This document shows positions 24,800 through 32,877 of a DNA stretch of 64,000 nucleotides, piece by piece. Origin of the DNA: CAZLCC01 sp964570845 (GTDB lineage: Bacteria > Patescibacteriota > Saccharimonadia > Saccharimonadales > Saccharimonadaceae). Position 1 is the stretch's first letter. Each line of letters begins with the position of its first letter. The stretch is from NCBI GenBank assembly GCA_964570845.1, contig CAZMZB010000003.1, positions 18,051-82,050 of the forward strand. The letters run 5' to 3'. Position numbers and translations under genes: made by a program. The notes under the pieces were generated by a model. That model was given only the letters and a program-made list of their open reading frames with translations. It had not been told where the DNA came from and did no database searches.

Positions 24800-25396
24800 A
24801 TGAGCGTATCCTTAGATGATGTTAAAAAATTAAAAGAGCTGACTGGTGTTGGTTTGAGCGATGCGAAAAAAGCGCTCACTGAGGCTGATGGTAATTTTGA
24901 TAAAGCACTTGAGGCAATGCGCAAAAAGGGCTTAACTCGGGCTGAGAAAAAAGGCGAGCGTGAAGCGCGAGAAGGGCTGGTTGATTCTTATGTTCATAGC
25001 AATCGAATCGGTGTTTTGGTTGAGGTGAATTGCGAAACAGATTTTGTGGCGCGAACGGATGATTTCAAAAGTTTGGTGCATGACATTGCGATGCATATTT
25101 CCGCTTCGTCGCCGGAATATATTTCAACCGACGATGTTTCAGGTGAAGAAAAAGAGCGCGTGACCAGTGAATTTTCTGAAAAAGCAAAAAATGAAGGCAA
25201 GCCCGAGGATATGATCAAGAAGATTGTTGGCGGGCAAGTGAAGAAATATTTTGCCGAAAAGACACTCCTTGAGCAGCCATTTATCAAAAATCCAGATCAA
25301 ACTGTGGGCGATTTGGTAAAAGACCACATCGCACGCCTCGGCGAAAACATCGTGATTCGTCAAATCAAGCGAATTGAGCTTGGCGTAAGCGAATAA
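24800..25396 (+). CDS. tsf: Elongation factor Ts
   Basis: Nucleotide exchange factor for EF-Tu. The UBA-like N-terminus VKKLKELTGVGLSDAKKALTEADGNFDKALEAMRKKG is complete, followed by VEVNCETDFVARTDDF. Length 198 aa is the short form, with a single reduced dimerisation core as in thermophiles and actinobacteria, rather than the 280-aa E. coli form. GAGGAGG lies in the rpsB 3' end, and the ATG directly follows the rpsB stop. Confidence 0.97.
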   Translation: MSVSLDDVKKLKELTGVGLSDAKKALTEADGNFDKALEAMRKKGLTRAEKKGEREAREGLVDSYVHSNRIGVLVEVNCETDFVARTDDFKSLVHDIAMHISASSPEYISTDDVSGEEKERVTSEFSEKAKNEGKPEDMIKKIVGGQVKKYFAEKTLLEQPFIKNPDQTVGDLVKDHIARLGENIVIRQIKRIELGVSE

Positions 25397-25423
25397 AAAA
25401 CTTATCTCTGCTTGGAAAAAAGA

Positions 25424-25459
25424 AAAAAAGTGACCCCTGTTAATGCAGCGGTCATTTTT
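25424..25459 (+). terminator. Terminator after tsf
   Basis: TGACC (25431-25435) pairs GGTCA (25450-25454), with flanking A-run and TTTTT. A second hairpin follows at 25475. Confidence 0.7.
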
Positions 25460-25474
25460 CATTTTAAACTTAAC

Positions 25475-25505
25475 GGACTCGCTTCAAAAGCCGGTCCTTC
25501 TTTTT
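25475..25505 (+). terminator. Second terminator before frr
   Basis: GGAC and GCTT pair AAGC and GTCC around a CAA loop, followed by TTC and a T-run. The two terminators insulate frr from rpsB-tsf. Confidence 0.65.
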
Positions 25506-25519
25506 ATGCCAAAATTTGC

Positions 25520-25525
25520 TACACT
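25520..25525 (+). promoter_or_regulatory. -10 box of frr
   Basis: TACACT preceded by TGC (extended -10), 7 nt before the ATG at 25533: a leaderless start for the frr-uppS-rseP run. Confidence 0.55.
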
Positions 25526-25532
25526 TATAGAT

Positions 25533-26087
25533 ATGTTTGATACAAAATCGTATGAAGATCGCATGGAACAGGCGATTACACATTTTCAAGAAGAACTAAA
25601 GAAAATTCGCACCGGTCGGGCGCACCCGAATATGCTTGATGGCATTATGGTTGAAGCGTATGGCGCGAAAATGCCACTGAATCAGGTGGCAAATATTACC
25701 GTACCAGAACCGCAGCTTTTGCAAGTAAATCCGTTCGATCAAGCAAATGTGCAGGCCGTTTCTGAAGCAATTCGAAATGAGCAATCACTTGGCTTTAATC
25801 CGAGTGATGACGGAAGAATTGTGCGCGTGCCAATTCCACAGCTCACTGAAGAACGACGTCATCAGATTGTGAAGCAGCTTGGTGACAAGGTGGAAGATTG
25901 CCGAATTGTGATTCGCAACGTTCGCCACGATGCCCTAAAAGATGCGAAAGCCAAGAAAGAATCAAAAGAGCTTTCAGATGATGATGTGAAGCGAGTGAAT
26001 AAAACACTTGATGAGCTAGTGGCGGATTTTCAGAAGAAGATCGAGGATATTACTAGGACTAAAGAGAAAGAGATCCTAACAGTTTAA
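25533..26087 (+). CDS. frr: Ribosome recycling factor
   Basis: Splits post-termination ribosomes with EF-G. From the ATG at 25533 the 184-aa protein starts MFDTKSYEDRMEQAITHFQEELKKIRTGRAHPNMLD, in register with RRF. The frame continues up to 25443, but that stretch runs through a terminator. The C-terminus has RRHQIVKQLGDKVEDCRIVIRNVRHDALKDAK. The stop overlaps the uppS start (TAATG). Confidence 0.97.
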   Translation: MFDTKSYEDRMEQAITHFQEELKKIRTGRAHPNMLDGIMVEAYGAKMPLNQVANITVPEPQLLQVNPFDQANVQAVSEAIRNEQSLGFNPSDDGRIVRVPIPQLTEERRHQIVKQLGDKVEDCRIVIRNVRHDALKDAKAKKESKELSDDDVKRVNKTLDELVADFQKKIEDITRTKEKEILTV

Positions 26088-26782
26088 TGAGCGAAGAAAG
26101 AAGAGTTCCACGGCATGTTGGTTATATTGTTGATGGTAACCGAAGATGGGCAAAAAAGCATGGCTTACCAAGCTATGAAGGGCACTTAGCAGGCTATAAC
26201 ACGCTTAAAGATATTTTGAGAGCGACGGTTGATGTGGGTGTGGAGTATGTTTCGCTTTATGCGTTTTCAACAGAGAACTGGAAGCGAGGCGAAGGCGAGA
26301 CTAGCAGGCTTATGAAGTTGGCATTGCGCCTTTTTAAAACTGATTTAAATGAACTTATCGAAGAAGATATTCGCCTAAAAGTACTTGGAACAGATGAGGG
26401 CTTGAGTGAAGAGGTGCAGGAAGCGGCGAAAAAAGCTGAAGAAGCAACCGCTCACTGTAGACGAGCAACGGTGGCGTTATGTTTTAATTACGGCGGACAG
26501 CGAGAGATTGTTGATGCGGTGCGCACATTAATTGTTCAAGGGAAAAGTGCGGAAGAAATTACGGAAACGTTGATTCAAGATAATCTTTATGCCCCTGAGA
26601 TTCCAGATATAGATATTGTTGTGCGGACAAGCGGTGAAGAGCGACTGAGTAATTTTATGCTCTGGCGCGTAGCATATAGCGAGATGATGTTTATTGAAAA
26701 ATATTGGCCCGACATGACGAATGAAGACGTGGAAATTATTATTGATGAGTATAGTCGACGCTCAAGAAGATTTGGAGGATAG
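26087..26782 (+). CDS. uppS: Undecaprenyl diphosphate synthase (isoprenyl transferase)
   Basis: Makes the C55 lipid carrier for wall synthesis. The catalytic Asp16 is in VDGNRRWA, with SLYAFSTENWKR and RTSGEERLSNFMLW as further signatures. Length 231 aa. It overlaps frr by one base and abuts rseP. cdsA and dxr, which lie here in many bacteria, are absent from this interval. Confidence 0.96.
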   Translation: MSEERRVPRHVGYIVDGNRRWAKKHGLPSYEGHLAGYNTLKDILRATVDVGVEYVSLYAFSTENWKRGEGETSRLMKLALRLFKTDLNELIEEDIRLKVLGTDEGLSEEVQEAAKKAEEATAHCRRATVALCFNYGGQREIVDAVRTLIVQGKSAEEITETLIQDNLYAPEIPDIDIVVRTSGEERLSNFMLWRVAYSEMMFIEKYWPDMTNEDVEIIIDEYSRRSRRFGG

Positions 26783-27925
26783 ATGGATATTTTAGGAATT
26801 TTAGTCGGATTATTTTTACTTGTTGTTTTAGTGGTAGTTCACGAGCTTGGACATGCAATTGTGGCACGCCGGAACGGCGTGGTGGTAGAAGAGTTTGGTA
26901 TTGGTTTTCCACCAAAAGCATGGGCAAAGAAGCTAAAAAACGGTGTTTTATTTAGTATTAACTGGCTGCCGCTTGGTGGTTTTGTGAAACTTCAAGGTGA
27001 AAATGACGCTGCCAAGAAGAAGGGCGATTATGGTGCTGCAAATTTGTGGGCAAAAACGAAGATTTTAATGGCGGGTGTGGCAATGAACTGGCTGGTTGCA
27101 GCAGGAATATTCACTGCTTTGGCGGTGACAGGTATGCCAAAGGTGCTTGAAAATCAGTTTATAGTGCCGAGTGATATGCAGGAAGTGAGTCAACCAGTAA
27201 CGGTAAGTACCGTGGCGAAAGATTCACCAGCAAAAAAAGCTGGTTTGGAGGTTGGTGATGAGTTGCTGCGTTTTGGCGGACAACCCGTGCCTACCCCGCA
27301 GGCACTCATAAAGCTTACAGAGAAGCATAAAGGGGAAACAATTGAGATTATTTATAAAAGAGGTAGCAGTGAGGCGACGACTGAAGCAAAATTAAACGCA
27401 GAAAATAAAGGTGAAGGTTATTTGGGTGTTGGCTCAATACAAAGAACAGCTACGCGTTCTACATGGTCAGCACCAATTGTTGGTATTGGTACCGCAGCGC
27501 AGTTCACCGGCGCTACACTGGATGGTTTGGGAGATTTATTGGCCGGACTTGCAAAGGGGACAACATCACAGTTAAGTTCAGATGAAAAGGTACGAAGAGA
27601 AGGAAGTGAACAATTAAATGAAGCGAGTAATAGCGTGGCTGGTCCGGTGGGGATTTTAGGCGTTATCTTTCCTGCAGCAAAAGATGCTGGAATTACTTCT
27701 CTTTTACTCCTCACGGGTATTATATCGTTGACACTTGCGATTATGAATGCGTTGCCAATCCCTGCACTTGATGGTGGCAGGCTTTTCGTGACGCTGCTTT
27801 TTAAAATAATGAAGAAGCCTCTTAATAAAGATGTAGAAGAGAAGATTCATGGTACCGGGTTCGCCTTTCTTATTCTTTTAATAATTTTGATTACGGTAGC
27901 TGATATTGGAAAATTCTTTACCTAG
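26783..27925 (+). CDS. rseP: RseP-type site-2 protease (M50)
   Basis: Intramembrane zinc metalloprotease. The HEXXH motif is H20-ELG-H24 in the first membrane segment, a PDZ domain spans roughly 130-210, and the second active-site motif ALDGGR lies near 333. About four membrane segments are visible; length 380 aa. ATG follows GGAGG in the uppS stop region. No anti-sigma substrate is in the window. A CPBP protease overlaps its 3' end, so two intramembrane proteases are co-expressed. Confidence 0.95.
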   Translation: MDILGILVGLFLLVVLVVVHELGHAIVARRNGVVVEEFGIGFPPKAWAKKLKNGVLFSINWLPLGGFVKLQGENDAAKKKGDYGAANLWAKTKILMAGVAMNWLVAAGIFTALAVTGMPKVLENQFIVPSDMQEVSQPVTVSTVAKDSPAKKAGLEVGDELLRFGGQPVPTPQALIKLTEKHKGETIEIIYKRGSSEATTEAKLNAENKGEGYLGVGSIQRTATRSTWSAPIVGIGTAAQFTGATLDGLGDLLAGLAKGTTSQLSSDEKVRREGSEQLNEASNSVAGPVGILGVIFPAAKDAGITSLLLLTGIISLTLAIMNALPIPALDGGRLFVTLLFKIMKKPLNKDVEEKIHGTGFAFLILLIILITVADIGKFFT

Positions 27926-28652
27926 TAAGCAAAAGATAGCTCACGCTATTTTGGTAGCAGCTTGGGTATTATTTGTATTCATTGCTACGCAAGTTGGTGT
28001 TCTTGTAATACTCTATGCGGCGAGAGAACTGGGCTTTTCTGTAAAATTGAACAATCAAGTACTTCCTGTTCTTATCGTGAATGCGACAGTCTATGCGTTG
28101 GCATTGGTGATTACGGTTGGCGTGCCACGTTTGGTGCGATTATTACCAAAGGAGTTATCGCTTAAGAAACTGATCGGTATAGAGAAACGTCCGTCAGTTG
28201 CTGATTTTGGTATGGCGGTAATTGCCTATATTGCTTATCTCGTGGTTTCTGCGATTGTTATGGTGCTTATCATGCAGATAATTTCTGGGTTTCAAGTTGA
28301 TCAAGAACAGGAGCTTGGCTTTAAGTCGCTGACGAGCAGCTATGAATATATCTTGGCTTTTCTCGCCCTTGTCGTGATGGCACCATTGGCTGAGGAGCTA
28401 CTTTTCAGAGGGTATCTTTTCGGTCGGCTACGTCATTTTATCTCATTCGTTCCCGCAACGATCATCACAAGTCTTTTGTTTGGTTTGGTGCATTGGCAGT
28501 GGAATGTTGGTGTCGATGTGTTTATCTTGAGTCTAGCGCTGTGCTATCTTCGGGAAAAAACAGGTAGCTTATGGGCAGCGATCTTTTTGCACAGCCTAAA
28601 AAATGGCATTGCATTCACACTGCTATTCATACTGCCAACATCATTTACATAG
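27906..28652 (+). CDS. CPBP-family intramembrane metalloprotease
   Basis: Rce1/CAAX-protease-like membrane protein, 248 aa. Signature motifs are EELLFRGYLFGRLR near residue 163, FGLVHWQW near 196 and FLHSLKNG near 230, which together form the metal site. About seven hydrophobic segments. The start is probably the TTG at 27906, which overlaps rseP by 20 nt; there is no ATG nearby, so the start is uncertain. The target of the protease is unknown. The promoter of the next unit lies across its stop codon. Confidence 0.88.
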   Translation: MENSLPSKQKIAHAILVAAWVLFVFIATQVGVLVILYAARELGFSVKLNNQVLPVLIVNATVYALALVITVGVPRLVRLLPKELSLKKLIGIEKRPSVADFGMAVIAYIAYLVVSAIVMVLIMQIISGFQVDQEQELGFKSLTSSYEYILAFLALVVMAPLAEELLFRGYLFGRLRHFISFVPATIITSLLFGLVHWQWNVGVDVFILSLALCYLREKTGSLWAAIFLHSLKNGIAFTLLFILPTSFT

Positions 28653-28672
28653 ATTAATACCTTCTCTATAAT
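28644..28672 (+). promoter_or_regulatory. Promoter of proS leader
   Basis: TTTACA (28644-28649), exactly 17 bp, TATAAT (28667-28672). The -10 ends 7 nt before an ATG, so the first codon of the leader peptide is the predicted 5' end. Confidence 0.7.
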
Positions 28673-28679
28673 AGCTAGT

Positions 28680-28739
28680 ATGAAACGAAGTGTATTATTT
28701 TTAACTCCGCCAGCTCCGATGTATCACCGAGGGCTTTGA
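28680..28739 (+). CDS. Leader peptide with clustered Pro codons, upstream of proS
   Basis: Leaderless 19-codon ORF encoding MKRSVLFLTPPAPMYHRGL and ending in TGA. Codons 10, 11 and 13 are Pro. The last codons (CAC CGA GGG CTT) form the 5' arm of a terminator-like hairpin, and prolyl-tRNA synthetase lies downstream. This is the layout of ribosome-mediated attenuation responding to charged tRNA-Pro, or of Pro-Pro dependent stalling. Its translation is inferred from the promoter placement. Confidence 0.55.
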   Translation: MKRSVLFLTPPAPMYHRGL

Positions 28740-28806
28740 TAGTTTTATAAAATAATACATACACTCAACATAAGCGGCCCTCGGGTCGTCTTTTATTTTA
28801 TGTTGA
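28727..28806 (+). promoter_or_regulatory. Attenuator-like pair of mutually exclusive hairpins
   Basis: Hairpin A pairs CCGAGGGC (28727-28734, inside the leader ORF) with GCCCTCGG (28777-28784), followed by GTCGTC and TTTTATTTTA. Hairpin B pairs TCAACATAA (28765-28773) with TTATGTTGA (28798-28806) and would enclose the 3' arm of A. A and B cannot both form as simple hairpins. B ends 17 nt before the next start codon. Confidence 0.55.
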
Positions 28807-28823
28807 AAACGTAGAGATTTAAA

Positions 28824-29138
28824 ATGGAGACATTAGAGAGAAGAAAAGCCGAGGAAGAGCAGAAAGCACTCATTGAACAATATGTTGAAGAAACGATCGA
28901 TTCGATTGTATTCGGTAACTTTTCAGTAAGAAGTTTGAGGAAATTTCATCAAGAAGTGAATGAGAGAAATCGGCAAATTGCGCACGGTGAATGTACAGAA
29001 GAGCTTGATACTGAGGCTTGGCAGCTTATGCATCAAGTGACCAAACACGTTATAAAAGCGGTTGGTACACAGCAAGGGCTTAATGTACAACGAGCGCATA
29101 GAAGTAGTATACGCCTAAGAAACTCTGTAGTAGAATAG
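28824..29138 (+). CDS. Small helical protein, unknown, upstream of proS
   Basis: 104 aa, charged and apparently all-helical (ETLERRKAEEEQKALIEQYVEETIDSIV), without membrane segments or Cys clusters. No family is recognised. It sits between the attenuator-like leader and proS, 8 bp before proS, so it would share their regulation. Its Shine-Dalgarno (GTAGAG) is weak, so translation may depend on the leader structure. Confidence 0.65.
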   Translation: METLERRKAEEEQKALIEQYVEETIDSIVFGNFSVRSLRKFHQEVNERNRQIAHGECTEELDTEAWQLMHQVTKHVIKAVGTQQGLNVQRAHRSSIRLRNSVVE

Positions 29139-29146
29139 GAGGCATT

Positions 29147-30394
29147 ATGAGACTTTCAAAACTTTTCACAAAAACACGAAAAAATGCACCTGCAGATGAG
29201 GTGGCAAAAAATGCACAGCTTTTAATTCGGGCGGGGTTTATACACAAAGAAATGGCGGGGGTATATAGCCTTTTGCCGCTTGGGCAAAGGGTGCTTGAGA
29301 ACATCGTCGGTATTATTAAAGAAGAGATGGATACCGTTGGTGGCATGCAGATGAAAACATCGTCGTTGCAGGCAAAGGAGGTTTGGGAGAAGACAGATCG
29401 ATGGAATGATGAAATAGTTGATAATTGGTTTAAGACGAAGCTAAAAAACGGCACTGAGCTTGGGCTTTCTTTCACAAATGAAGAAGCGTATTCAAACATC
29501 GTAAAGAACTTTGTGAGTTCATATAAGGATTTGCCGATTTATCCCTATGATTTTAAGACGATTTTTCGTAACGAGCTTCGCAGTAAGTCGGGTATTATGC
29601 GAGGGCGAGAGTTTTATTGGAAGGCGCTTTATTCATTTTCTAAAGATGAGGCTGAACATAACGAATTTTATGAAAAAATGAAAGTTGCGTATAAGAATGT
29701 ATTTGAACGTGTGGGGTTGGGTGATAAGACATACATCACCTTTGCATCAGGTGGAACATTTTCGAAATATTCTCATGAATTTCAGACAGTATCTGAAGCT
29801 GGTGAAGATATTATTTATATTGACGAAGACAAGGGTATTGCTATAAATAAGGAGGTATTCACCGACGAAGTGCTTGCGGATTTGGATATTGATAAGACAA
29901 AATTGATTGAACAGAGAGCAATTGAAGTCGGTAACATTTTCTCTCTTGGACACAAGTTTTCGGAGCCATTTAATTTGGTGTATACAGATATGGATGGAAC
30001 TGAAAAAGCAGTATTTATGGGTTCGTATGGCATTGGCGTGACACGTTTAATGGGTACGATTGTCGAGCTACTCTCAGACGAGAAAGGCATTGTATGGCCT
30101 GAGAATATTGCGCCAGCAAAAGTCTATCTTGTGCGTATTGGTGAGGGTGAAGAAGTTGTAAAGCAGGCTGATGAGCTGTATAAACAGCTGGAAAATAAAG
30201 GTATTAGTGTGCTCTATGATGACCGGGATGAGCGACCAGGAGCAAAATTTGCTGATGCTGAGTTGATAGGGATACCATATCGAGTGACAGTGAGTGATCG
30301 TTTAGTCAAAGCTGGAGAATACGAATTGACGCAGCGTCAAAACGATGAAACAAAAACGTTGACGGCAGATTCTTTGTTTGATAAACTAGCTTGA
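29147..30394 (+). CDS. proS: Prolyl-tRNA synthetase without full editing domain
   Basis: Class II synthetase for tRNA-Pro. Motif 1 to 3 regions are visible (AGVYSLLPLG, the FRNELRSKSGIMRGREFYWKALYSF stretch, MGSYGIGVTRLMG), followed by an anticodon-binding domain (KVYLVRIGEGE to the end). Length is 415 aa against about 570 for standard bacterial ProRS: the insertion domain that edits Ala-tRNA-Pro is reduced to a short linker near residues 200-250. AGGAGG precedes the ATG at 29147. Expression is probably controlled by the upstream leader. Confidence 0.95.
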   Translation: MRLSKLFTKTRKNAPADEVAKNAQLLIRAGFIHKEMAGVYSLLPLGQRVLENIVGIIKEEMDTVGGMQMKTSSLQAKEVWEKTDRWNDEIVDNWFKTKLKNGTELGLSFTNEEAYSNIVKNFVSSYKDLPIYPYDFKTIFRNELRSKSGIMRGREFYWKALYSFSKDEAEHNEFYEKMKVAYKNVFERVGLGDKTYITFASGGTFSKYSHEFQTVSEAGEDIIYIDEDKGIAINKEVFTDEVLADLDIDKTKLIEQRAIEVGNIFSLGHKFSEPFNLVYTDMDGTEKAVFMGSYGIGVTRLMGTIVELLSDEKGIVWPENIAPAKVYLVRIGEGEEVVKQADELYKQLENKGISVLYDDRDERPGAKFADAELIGIPYRVTVSDRLVKAGEYELTQRQNDETKTLTADSLFDKLA

Positions 30395-30521
30395 CCTGCG
30401 GTATCTCCAGTAGGCAATAGGTATTTTAGTTAGACGAAAATAAGAAATGATAAGTTAAAAAATATTATAAATTAAAGTAACTCTATTCAAAATGCTTTAG
30501 AGAGAAAGGAAAAGGTCGATT

Positions 30522-30977
30522 ATGAAAAAACAATATCAGTTGACTATTGATGGAAAAAAGTCACTAGAAAAAGAGCTGGAAGAACTAAAGAGTCGACGTG
30601 GTGCAATCGCCAGTAAGATTGCTGACGCTCGTGACTACGGTGATTTAAGCGAGAATGCAGAATATGATGCTGCCCGGGAAGAACAAGGGCAGGTAGAGGG
30701 TCGTATTTCTGAGATTGAAGATATTTTACTTAACGCCAACCTTATCTCAAACAGAAAGTCATCAAAAGTAGCAGTGGGGAGTACGGTTGAGTTGAAAGCC
30801 GGGAAGAAGGTAGTTACTTATACACTCGTTGGCCCGGTTGAAGCTAATCCGCTTGAAGGAAAAATTTCAAATGAGTCACCAATCGGTGAAGCATTACTTG
30901 GTAAGAAAGCTGGCGAAAACTTCTCACTTGACACACCAAAAGGCAAAGTAAAATATGAGGTTGTTAAAATAAGTTAG
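30522..30977 (+). CDS. greA: Transcription elongation factor GreA
   Basis: Rescues backtracked RNA polymerase. The N-terminal coiled coil carries the catalytic acidic tip (ARDYGDLSENAEYDAAREEQ, near residues 36-55) and the C-terminal FKBP-like domain contains NPLEGKISNESPIGEALLGKKAGE. Length 151 aa. It has AGAAAGG upstream and is monocistronic, closed by a terminator. The 127-bp gap before it is AT-rich and presumably contains its promoter; no clean -35/-10 was identified there. Confidence 0.97.
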   Translation: MKKQYQLTIDGKKSLEKELEELKSRRGAIASKIADARDYGDLSENAEYDAAREEQGQVEGRISEIEDILLNANLISNRKSSKVAVGSTVELKAGKKVVTYTLVGPVEANPLEGKISNESPIGEALLGKKAGENFSLDTPKGKVKYEVVKIS

Positions 30978-30999
30978 ATTATCAGCTTATTTTATATCA

Positions 31000-31027
31000 A
31001 AAACGCTGTCTTTTGAGGCAGCGTTTT
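31000..31027 (+). terminator. Terminator after greA
   Basis: AAAACGCTG (31000-31008) pairs CAGCGTTTT (31019-31027) with a 10-nt loop; the arm itself provides the T-run. Confidence 0.85.
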
Positions 31028-31041
31028 CTCTATTTTTCTGC

Positions 31042-31047
31042 TATAGT
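31042..31047 (+). promoter_or_regulatory. -10 box of lysS
   Basis: TATAGT preceded by TGC (extended -10). The ATG is 30 nt downstream behind AAGAGAG, so this gene has a short conventional leader. Confidence 0.4.
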
Positions 31048-31077
31048 ATTAAGGAACTAAAGAAGAGAGATTTTTAA

Positions 31078-32589
31078 ATGGCAACACTGAAAGAGCTTCG
31101 AGATGAGCGCTTGAGAAAATTAGAAGATCTAAAGAAGCTTGGTATTGACCCGTATCCTGCAACGGTGAAAAAGCGAACCCATACATCACTTGAGGCAAAA
31201 GATAGCTTCAAGTCTCTTGAGGGTCAGGAAATAACAATTGTTGGTCGTATTAAGAACATTCGTAAATTTGGCAAACTCGCCTTTATTGTTGTGGGCGATG
31301 GAGCGGGCTTTATGCAGCTTTTCATCAAAGATGGGATAATTCTACCACTTGATATAAAGAAAGGGCTTTTAAATATTCAACAAGTCAGCTTGCTTGACGC
31401 TGGTGATTTTGTTGAAGCGACCGGAAAATTAATTAAAACGCAGACAGATGAAATATCTGTTGAAGTAAAAGAGTTGCGACTGCTTGCGAAGAGCTTGCGA
31501 CCACTACCAACCAAACAAGATGGTTTTACAAATAAAGAAGAGCGCTTACGCCGTCGATATGTTGATATAAATGTCAACCAAGAAGTAAGAGAACGATTTG
31601 AGAGGCGGAGTAAGTTTTGGCGTTCTACGAGAGAATTTTTGCAGGACAATGGGTTCATTGAAATAAATACTCCAGTTTTAGAACATACGACTGGTGGAGC
31701 GGATGCAACCCCATTTGTAACACACATGGATGTACTCGATCAGGATTTTTATCTACGAATTAGTCATGAACTGCCGCTTAAACGACTAATCGGTAGTGGA
31801 TATGAAAGAGTGTATGATATTGGTCCACGGTTCAGGAATGAAAATTATTCTGATGAGCATTTGCCTGAACATGTGGCGATGGAATGGTATGCAGCCTACA
31901 TGGATTGGCGTGATGGCATGAAGTTTATGACTGAAATGTATCGCTATGTTTTGAAAGAGACATTTGGTACACTGCAATTTAAGCTCAATAGATTTGAAGT
32001 TGATCTTGAGAAAGAGTGGGAAGAGTGGGATTATGCTGAAACAATCAAGAAGCATTATGGTCTTGATGTTTATAACTGCACCCTTGATGAGGTGAAAAAA
32101 GCGTTGCAGGATAATAAGCTTGAAGTTGCAGAAACTGAAAATAAGGTACGCGGAATCGATAAGCTTTGGAAGCATATTCGAAAAGATGTGGCTGGTCCTG
32201 TATGGCTCGTGAATACACCACTATTTATTAGCCCACTTGCGAAGATAAATCCAGATAACCCTAATACAGTGCAGCGCTTCCAGCCAGTTATTGCTGGTTC
32301 AGAGCTTGGCAATGGCTTTTCAGAGTTGAACGATCCGATAGATCAGCTGAATCGTTTTAAGGAGCAACAAAAGATGCGTGAAGCGGGTGATAAAGAAGCC
32401 ATGATGCTTGATATTGATTTTGTTGAGATGCTTGAATATGGTATGCCGCCAGCATGTGGCTGGGGCTATAGCGAGCGTGTCTTTTGGATTTTCGAGGGCG
32501 TCACAGCTCGAGAGGGTGTGCCATTTCCGCAGCTTCGAAGAGAAACTGACGAAGTAACAAAATCTATTTACTCAGATATTGATCTATAG
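31078..32589 (+). CDS. lysS: Lysyl-tRNA synthetase, class II
   Basis: Charges tRNA-Lys. An N-terminal OB-fold anticodon-binding domain (ITIVGRIKNIRKFGKLAFIVV) precedes the class II core: motif 1 region EINTPVLEHTTGGADATPF, motif 2 RFRNENYSDEHLPEHVAMEWYAAY, and the C-terminal motif 3 region GCGYSERVFWIFEG (reading GWGYSERV here). Length 503 aa is normal. The sequence resembles bacterial class II LysRS with some divergence at motif 3. Confidence 0.95.
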   Translation: MATLKELRDERLRKLEDLKKLGIDPYPATVKKRTHTSLEAKDSFKSLEGQEITIVGRIKNIRKFGKLAFIVVGDGAGFMQLFIKDGIILPLDIKKGLLNIQQVSLLDAGDFVEATGKLIKTQTDEISVEVKELRLLAKSLRPLPTKQDGFTNKEERLRRRYVDINVNQEVRERFERRSKFWRSTREFLQDNGFIEINTPVLEHTTGGADATPFVTHMDVLDQDFYLRISHELPLKRLIGSGYERVYDIGPRFRNENYSDEHLPEHVAMEWYAAYMDWRDGMKFMTEMYRYVLKETFGTLQFKLNRFEVDLEKEWEEWDYAETIKKHYGLDVYNCTLDEVKKALQDNKLEVAETENKVRGIDKLWKHIRKDVAGPVWLVNTPLFISPLAKINPDNPNTVQRFQPVIAGSELGNGFSELNDPIDQLNRFKEQQKMREAGDKEAMMLDIDFVEMLEYGMPPACGWGYSERVFWIFEGVTAREGVPFPQLRRETDEVTKSIYSDIDL

Positions 32590-32646
32590 TTAGAATTTAC
32601 CTTACAAAAGGTGCATAATGGAGGTATAGGTAAAAGGAGGAAGACT

Positions 32647-32877
32647 ATGCCATATAATTCAACAAGTGATTTACCGGATAGTGTGAAGACTGTGTTGCCA
32701 GCACATGCGCAGGATATTTATAAGGAGGCGTTTAATAATGCTTGCGAGCAATATGACAAAGCTGAAAAACGGCGTGACAATGCGAGTCAGGAAGAAGTAG
32801 CACACCGTGTAGCGTGGGCTGCGGTAAAAAAGAAATATGAAAAAGGAAAAGATGGTAAATGGCACAAAAAGGACTAG
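32647..32877 (+). CDS. chaB: ChaB-family protein
   Basis: 76-aa protein starting at the ATG at 32647, which follows AAAAGGAGG; the frame runs back to 32611. The pattern YNSTSDLPDSVKTVLPAHAQDIYKEAFNNACEQY and HRVAWAAVKKKYEKGKDGKWHKK is that of ChaB, a small cytosolic helical protein of unclear role (named from a cation transport locus). The stop overlaps the FMN reductase start by 19 nt, so the two are co-translated. Confidence 0.88.
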   Translation: MPYNSTSDLPDSVKTVLPAHAQDIYKEAFNNACEQYDKAEKRRDNASQEEVAHRVAWAAVKKKYEKGKDGKWHKKD

